From Streptomyces hokutonensis (GTDB lineage Bacteria; Actinomycetota; Actinomycetes; Streptomycetales; Streptomycetaceae): a stretch of DNA of 64,000 nt. The position numbers were made by a program, and so were the translations under genes. Shown piece after piece: positions 61,580 to 64,000 of the stretch. The stretch's first letter is position 1; each line of letters begins with the position of its first letter. The notes beneath the pieces were generated by a model. That model did not search any database, was not told the origin of the DNA, and saw nothing but the letters and a program-made list of their open reading frames with translations. The stretch lies in NCBI RefSeq assembly GCF_000376565.1, contig NZ_BARG01000011.1:54920-118919 (forward strand). Direction: 5' to 3'.

Positions 61580-63727
61580 GTGAGCAGCGCGGACGGGGAA
61601 CGGGACGGCGGGGCGGAGGGTGCGCCGCCTGAGCAGCTTGCGTTGATTCGGGAGAGTGTGCGGCAGGCGAAGGGGCCGAGGGCGAAGCCGCGGACGTGGC
61701 GGGGGGCCGCGCTGGCCGGGGAGTTGCCGGTCGCGCGGGTGCTGGTCGACAAGGGGGTGCTGCATCTCGACCGGTACTTCGACTACGCCGTGCCCGCGGA
61801 GCTCGACGCCGACGCGCAGCCCGGGGTGCGGGTGCGGGTGCGGTTCGGGGCCGGGCGGCATCGGGTGCGGGACGGGCGGCGTGAGGGTGGGGGGCTGATC
61901 GACGGGTTTCTTGTCGAGCGGTTGGCCGAGTCCGACTACTCCGGGCCGCTTGCCGCGCTGGCGCAGGTCGTGTCGCCCGAGCCGGTGCTGAGTGCGGAAT
62001 TGCTGGGGCTGGCCCGGGCCGTTGCTGATCGGTATGCCGGGAGTCTCGCCGATGTGCTGCAGCTGGCCGTGCCGCCGCGCAGCGCGCGGGCCGAGCAGAA
62101 GCCCTCGCCCGCGCCGTTGCCGCCGCCGGGGGTTCCGGATGTGGGGTCCTGGGGGCGGTACGAGCGGGGGGCCGGGTTTCTGGAGGCGTTGGCCTCGGGG
62201 GGTGCGCCGCGTGCGGTGTGGAATGCGTTGCCTGGGCCCGAGTGGAGCGAGGAGATCGCGCGGGCCGTCGCCGCGACGCTCGCCTCGGGGCGCGGGGCGC
62301 TCGTCGTCGTACCGGACGGGCGGGCCGCCGGGCGGGTCGACGCCGCGTTGACGGCTCTGCTGGGTGAGGGGCGGCATGCGCTGCTCACCGCCGATGCCGG
62401 GCCCGAGAAGCGGTATCGGCAGTGGCTGGCCGTGCGGCGGGGGGCTGTACGGGCGGTCGTCGGGACCCGGGCTGCCATGTTCGCGCCGGTTCAGGACCTG
62501 GGACTTGTCGTGATCTGGGACGACGGGGACGACAGCCACAGCGAGTTGCACGCGCCGCAGCCGCATGCGCGGGAGGTGCTGCTGCTGCGCGCCGCGCTGG
62601 ACAAGTGCGGGTTCCTGCTGGGGAGTTGGAGCTGCACGGTGGAGGCGGCGCAGCTGGTGGAGAGCGGGTGGGCGCGGCCGTTGGTCGCCTCGCGTGAGCA
62701 GGTGCGGGTGGCCGCTCCGCTCGTACGGACCGTGGGGGACGGGGACCTCGCGCGGGACGAGGCGGCTCGGGCCGCCCGTTTGCCGACGCTGGCCTGGCAG
62801 GCGGTGCGGGAGGGGTTGAAGCACGGGCCCGTGCTGGTGCAGGTGCCCCGGCGGGGGTATGTGCCGCGGATGGCGTGCGCGCAGTGTCGGGCCGCGGCGC
62901 GGTGTCGGCACTGTGCCGGGCCGTTGGAGGGGCAGGACGGGGGTGTGCTGCGGTGCGCGTGGTGCGGGGTCGAGGAGAACTCCTGGCACTGTCCCGAGTG
63001 CGGGGGGTTCCGGTTGCGGGCGCAGGTCGTGGGGGCGCGACGGACGGCGGAGGAGTTGGGGCGGGCGTTTCCTGCGGTGCCGGTGCGGACGTCCGGGCGG
63101 GAGCAGGTGCTCGACACCGTGCCGGGGACTCCCGCGCTGGTCGTGAGTACGCCGGGGGCCGAGCCGGTTGCCGAGGGCGGGTATGCGGCGGCGCTGCTGC
63201 TGGACGGGTGGGCGATGCTCGGGCGGCCCGATCTGCGGGCCGGGGAGGATGCGCTGCGGCGGTGGATCGCGGCGGGTTCGCTGGTGCGGCCGCAGGGGGT
63301 TGGGGGGACCGTGGTTGTCGTGGCCGAGCCGACCTTGCGGCCTGTGCAGGCGCTGGTGCGGTGGGATCCCGTGGGGCATGCGGTGCGGGAGCTGGCCGAG
63401 CGGGCGGAGTTGGGGTTTCCGCCGGTGTCGCGGATGGCTGCGGTGGCTGGGGCGGGGGAGGCTGTCGCGGAGTTTCTCGCGGCTGTCGAACTGCCGCCGG
63501 ATGCGGAGGTGTTGGGGCCGGTGCCGGTGCCGGTCGTGATGGCCGGGGGGCCTCGGCGGGTGGGGGGACCGGCTGTGGGGGAGCGGTGGGAGCGGGCGTT
63601 GATTCGGGTGCGGCCGGGGAGTGGGGGGGCGTTGGCTGCCGCGTTGAAGGGGGCGCAGGCTGCTCGGATGGCCCGGGGTGGGGGGGATGTGGTGCGGGTG
63701 CGTGTTGATCCGCCGGACATCGGGTGA
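61580..63727 (+). CDS. priA: Primosomal protein N' (PriA) of the actinobacterial type with degenerate helicase motifs
   Basis: PriA restarts replication forks. The 715-residue protein starts at GTG 61580 (MSSADGERDGGAEGAPP). It has the DNA-binding domain (VARVLVDKGVLHLDRYFDYAVP), a central region where Walker A is replaced by NALPGPEWSEEIARA and the DEXH box by VIWDDGDDSHSE, and the zinc region with eight Cys: CAQCRAAARCRHC and CAWCGVEENSWHCPEC (about residues 432-475). Actinobacterial PriA proteins commonly lack the ATPase motifs, so a structural role is likely. The region near the end of the gene is G-rich (runs of G). Confidence 0.93.
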   Translation: MSSADGERDGGAEGAPPEQLALIRESVRQAKGPRAKPRTWRGAALAGELPVARVLVDKGVLHLDRYFDYAVPAELDADAQPGVRVRVRFGAGRHRVRDGRREGGGLIDGFLVERLAESDYSGPLAALAQVVSPEPVLSAELLGLARAVADRYAGSLADVLQLAVPPRSARAEQKPSPAPLPPPGVPDVGSWGRYERGAGFLEALASGGAPRAVWNALPGPEWSEEIARAVAATLASGRGALVVVPDGRAAGRVDAALTALLGEGRHALLTADAGPEKRYRQWLAVRRGAVRAVVGTRAAMFAPVQDLGLVVIWDDGDDSHSELHAPQPHAREVLLLRAALDKCGFLLGSWSCTVEAAQLVESGWARPLVASREQVRVAAPLVRTVGDGDLARDEAARAARLPTLAWQAVREGLKHGPVLVQVPRRGYVPRMACAQCRAAARCRHCAGPLEGQDGGVLRCAWCGVEENSWHCPECGGFRLRAQVVGARRTAEELGRAFPAVPVRTSGREQVLDTVPGTPALVVSTPGAEPVAEGGYAAALLLDGWAMLGRPDLRAGEDALRRWIAAGSLVRPQGVGGTVVVVAEPTLRPVQALVRWDPVGHAVRELAERAELGFPPVSRMAAVAGAGEAVAEFLAAVELPPDAEVLGPVPVPVVMAGGPRRVGGPAVGERWERALIRVRPGSGGALAAALKGAQAARMARGGGDVVRVRVDPPDIG

Positions 63728-63776
63728 GGGGCCTCGGCCTTCGGCCTCGGGTTCTTCTCCCACCCGCGCACCGCCC

Positions 63777-63927
63777 GTTTACGGTCGGTCGAGAGGCTGG
63801 GGTTTCCTGTGGGGCGTCTCGCCGTCGGCGGCCGGCCGTTGTGGGTGGAGCTCGTGGGGCCGGCGTTTGCGGTCCGTTGAGAGGCTGGGGTTACCTGTGG
63901 AGGGTTCCCGCCGTTGGCGTCCGACCG
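63777..63927. repeat. Two diverged 63-base direct repeat copies downstream of priA
   Basis: Copy 1 at 63777-63839 and copy 2 at 63865-63927 share GAGAGGCTGGGGTT, CCTGTGG, CGCCGT and GGCG with several substitutions. Copy 2 ends in CCGACCGT, the unit of the array that follows. The region 63728-63776 holds only a weak GGCC hairpin past the priA stop. Confidence 0.65.
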
Positions 63928-64000
63928 TCCGACCGTCCGACCGTCCGACCGTCCGACCGTCCGACCGTCCGACCGTCCGACCGTCCGACCGTCCGACCGT
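63921..64000. repeat. Tandem array of the octamer CCGACCGT, at least 10 copies, running off the window
   Basis: Ten exact consecutive copies of CCGACCGT occupy 63921-64000 and continue past the edge. An 8-base unit is not a multiple of three, so copy-number change would shift frame; the array lies outside any supported gene. Such perfect arrays arise by replication slippage and vary between strains. Confidence 0.9.

Noticed and set aside
61553..63763. 736-residue Pro/Arg/His-rich open frame opposite priA
   Set aside because: Composition is that of a complement of a G-rich gene; no family resemblance.
63921..64000. CRISPR-like array at the right edge
   Set aside because: The units are 8 bases with no spacers, so it is a simple tandem repeat.

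Overview
The window is a high-GC actinobacterial chromosome segment, almost certainly Streptomyces. Three things show this: strong G/C bias at third codon positions, frequent GTG and TTG starts, and a gene order that matches, from recalled synteny, the conserved S. coelicolor SCO1525-SCO1475 block read backwards. Diagnostic members are bldD, sIHF, rpoZ of 90 residues, relA, mltG with a Q/Y-rich N-terminus, and the pdxST-yebC-ruvCAB-yajC-secDF-apt-relA run. Most genes are housekeeping. No tRNA, rRNA or CRISPR array was seen.

Layout. 0-1.9 kb: end of a PimA-type mannosyltransferase, a formylglycine-generating enzyme and a LemA-like membrane protein. 2.0-13.8 kb: pdxST (PLP), yebC, ruvCAB (Holliday junctions), yajC-secD-secF (Sec export), apt and relA. 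13.9-18.2 kb: a DUF349 protein and a membrane cyclophilin on the minus strand, then a metallo-hydrolase and hisS. 18.4-22.0 kb (minus): an overlapping ABC exporter plus two-component operon. 22.1-25.1 kb: VKOR protein, rarA and rpsD with a long structured leader. 25.1-27.3 kb (minus): a large NB-ARC/TPR regulator. 27.4-37.4 kb: DUF948, DUF6167, alaS, ruvX, mltG, aroE, then aroC-aroK-aroB. 37.7-40.8 kb: a P-loop protein, a PepQ-like protein, efp and nusB. 41.0-41.5 kb (minus): bldD. 41.7-51.9 kb: pyrimidine cluster pyrR-pyrB-pyrC-(membrane PH-like)-carA-carB-pyrD-pyrF. 52.2-56.1 kb: sIHF, gmk, rpoZ, coaBC, metK. 56.2-61.3 kb (minus): an accessory four-gene operon. 61.6-63.7 kb: priA, followed by repeats to the window end.

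The most interesting region is 56.2-61.3 kb. metK and priA are adjacent in the standard Streptomyces order, but here they are separated by a tightly coupled operon, read from 61287 down to 56194: an XRE/TPR regulator, a TIR-domain protein with a Gly/Asn-rich tail, a P-loop (STAND-like) ATPase with a long helical C-terminus, and a two-helix membrane protein with an SPFH/Band-7-like soluble part. This looks like a TIR-based immune or conflict island. That function is inferred from architecture and location.

Regulatory signals recovered include three PafBC-type (RecA-independent) DNA-damage promoter matches (ruvC, rarA, and a weaker one at priA), a PyrR-binding hairpin that sequesters the pyrR ribosome binding site, a candidate BldD auto-operator, structured leaders ahead of rpsD, metK and the P-loop gene, many strong hairpin terminators, a 181-bp palindromic MITE-like element between pyrR and pyrB, and an octamer tandem array at the right edge.
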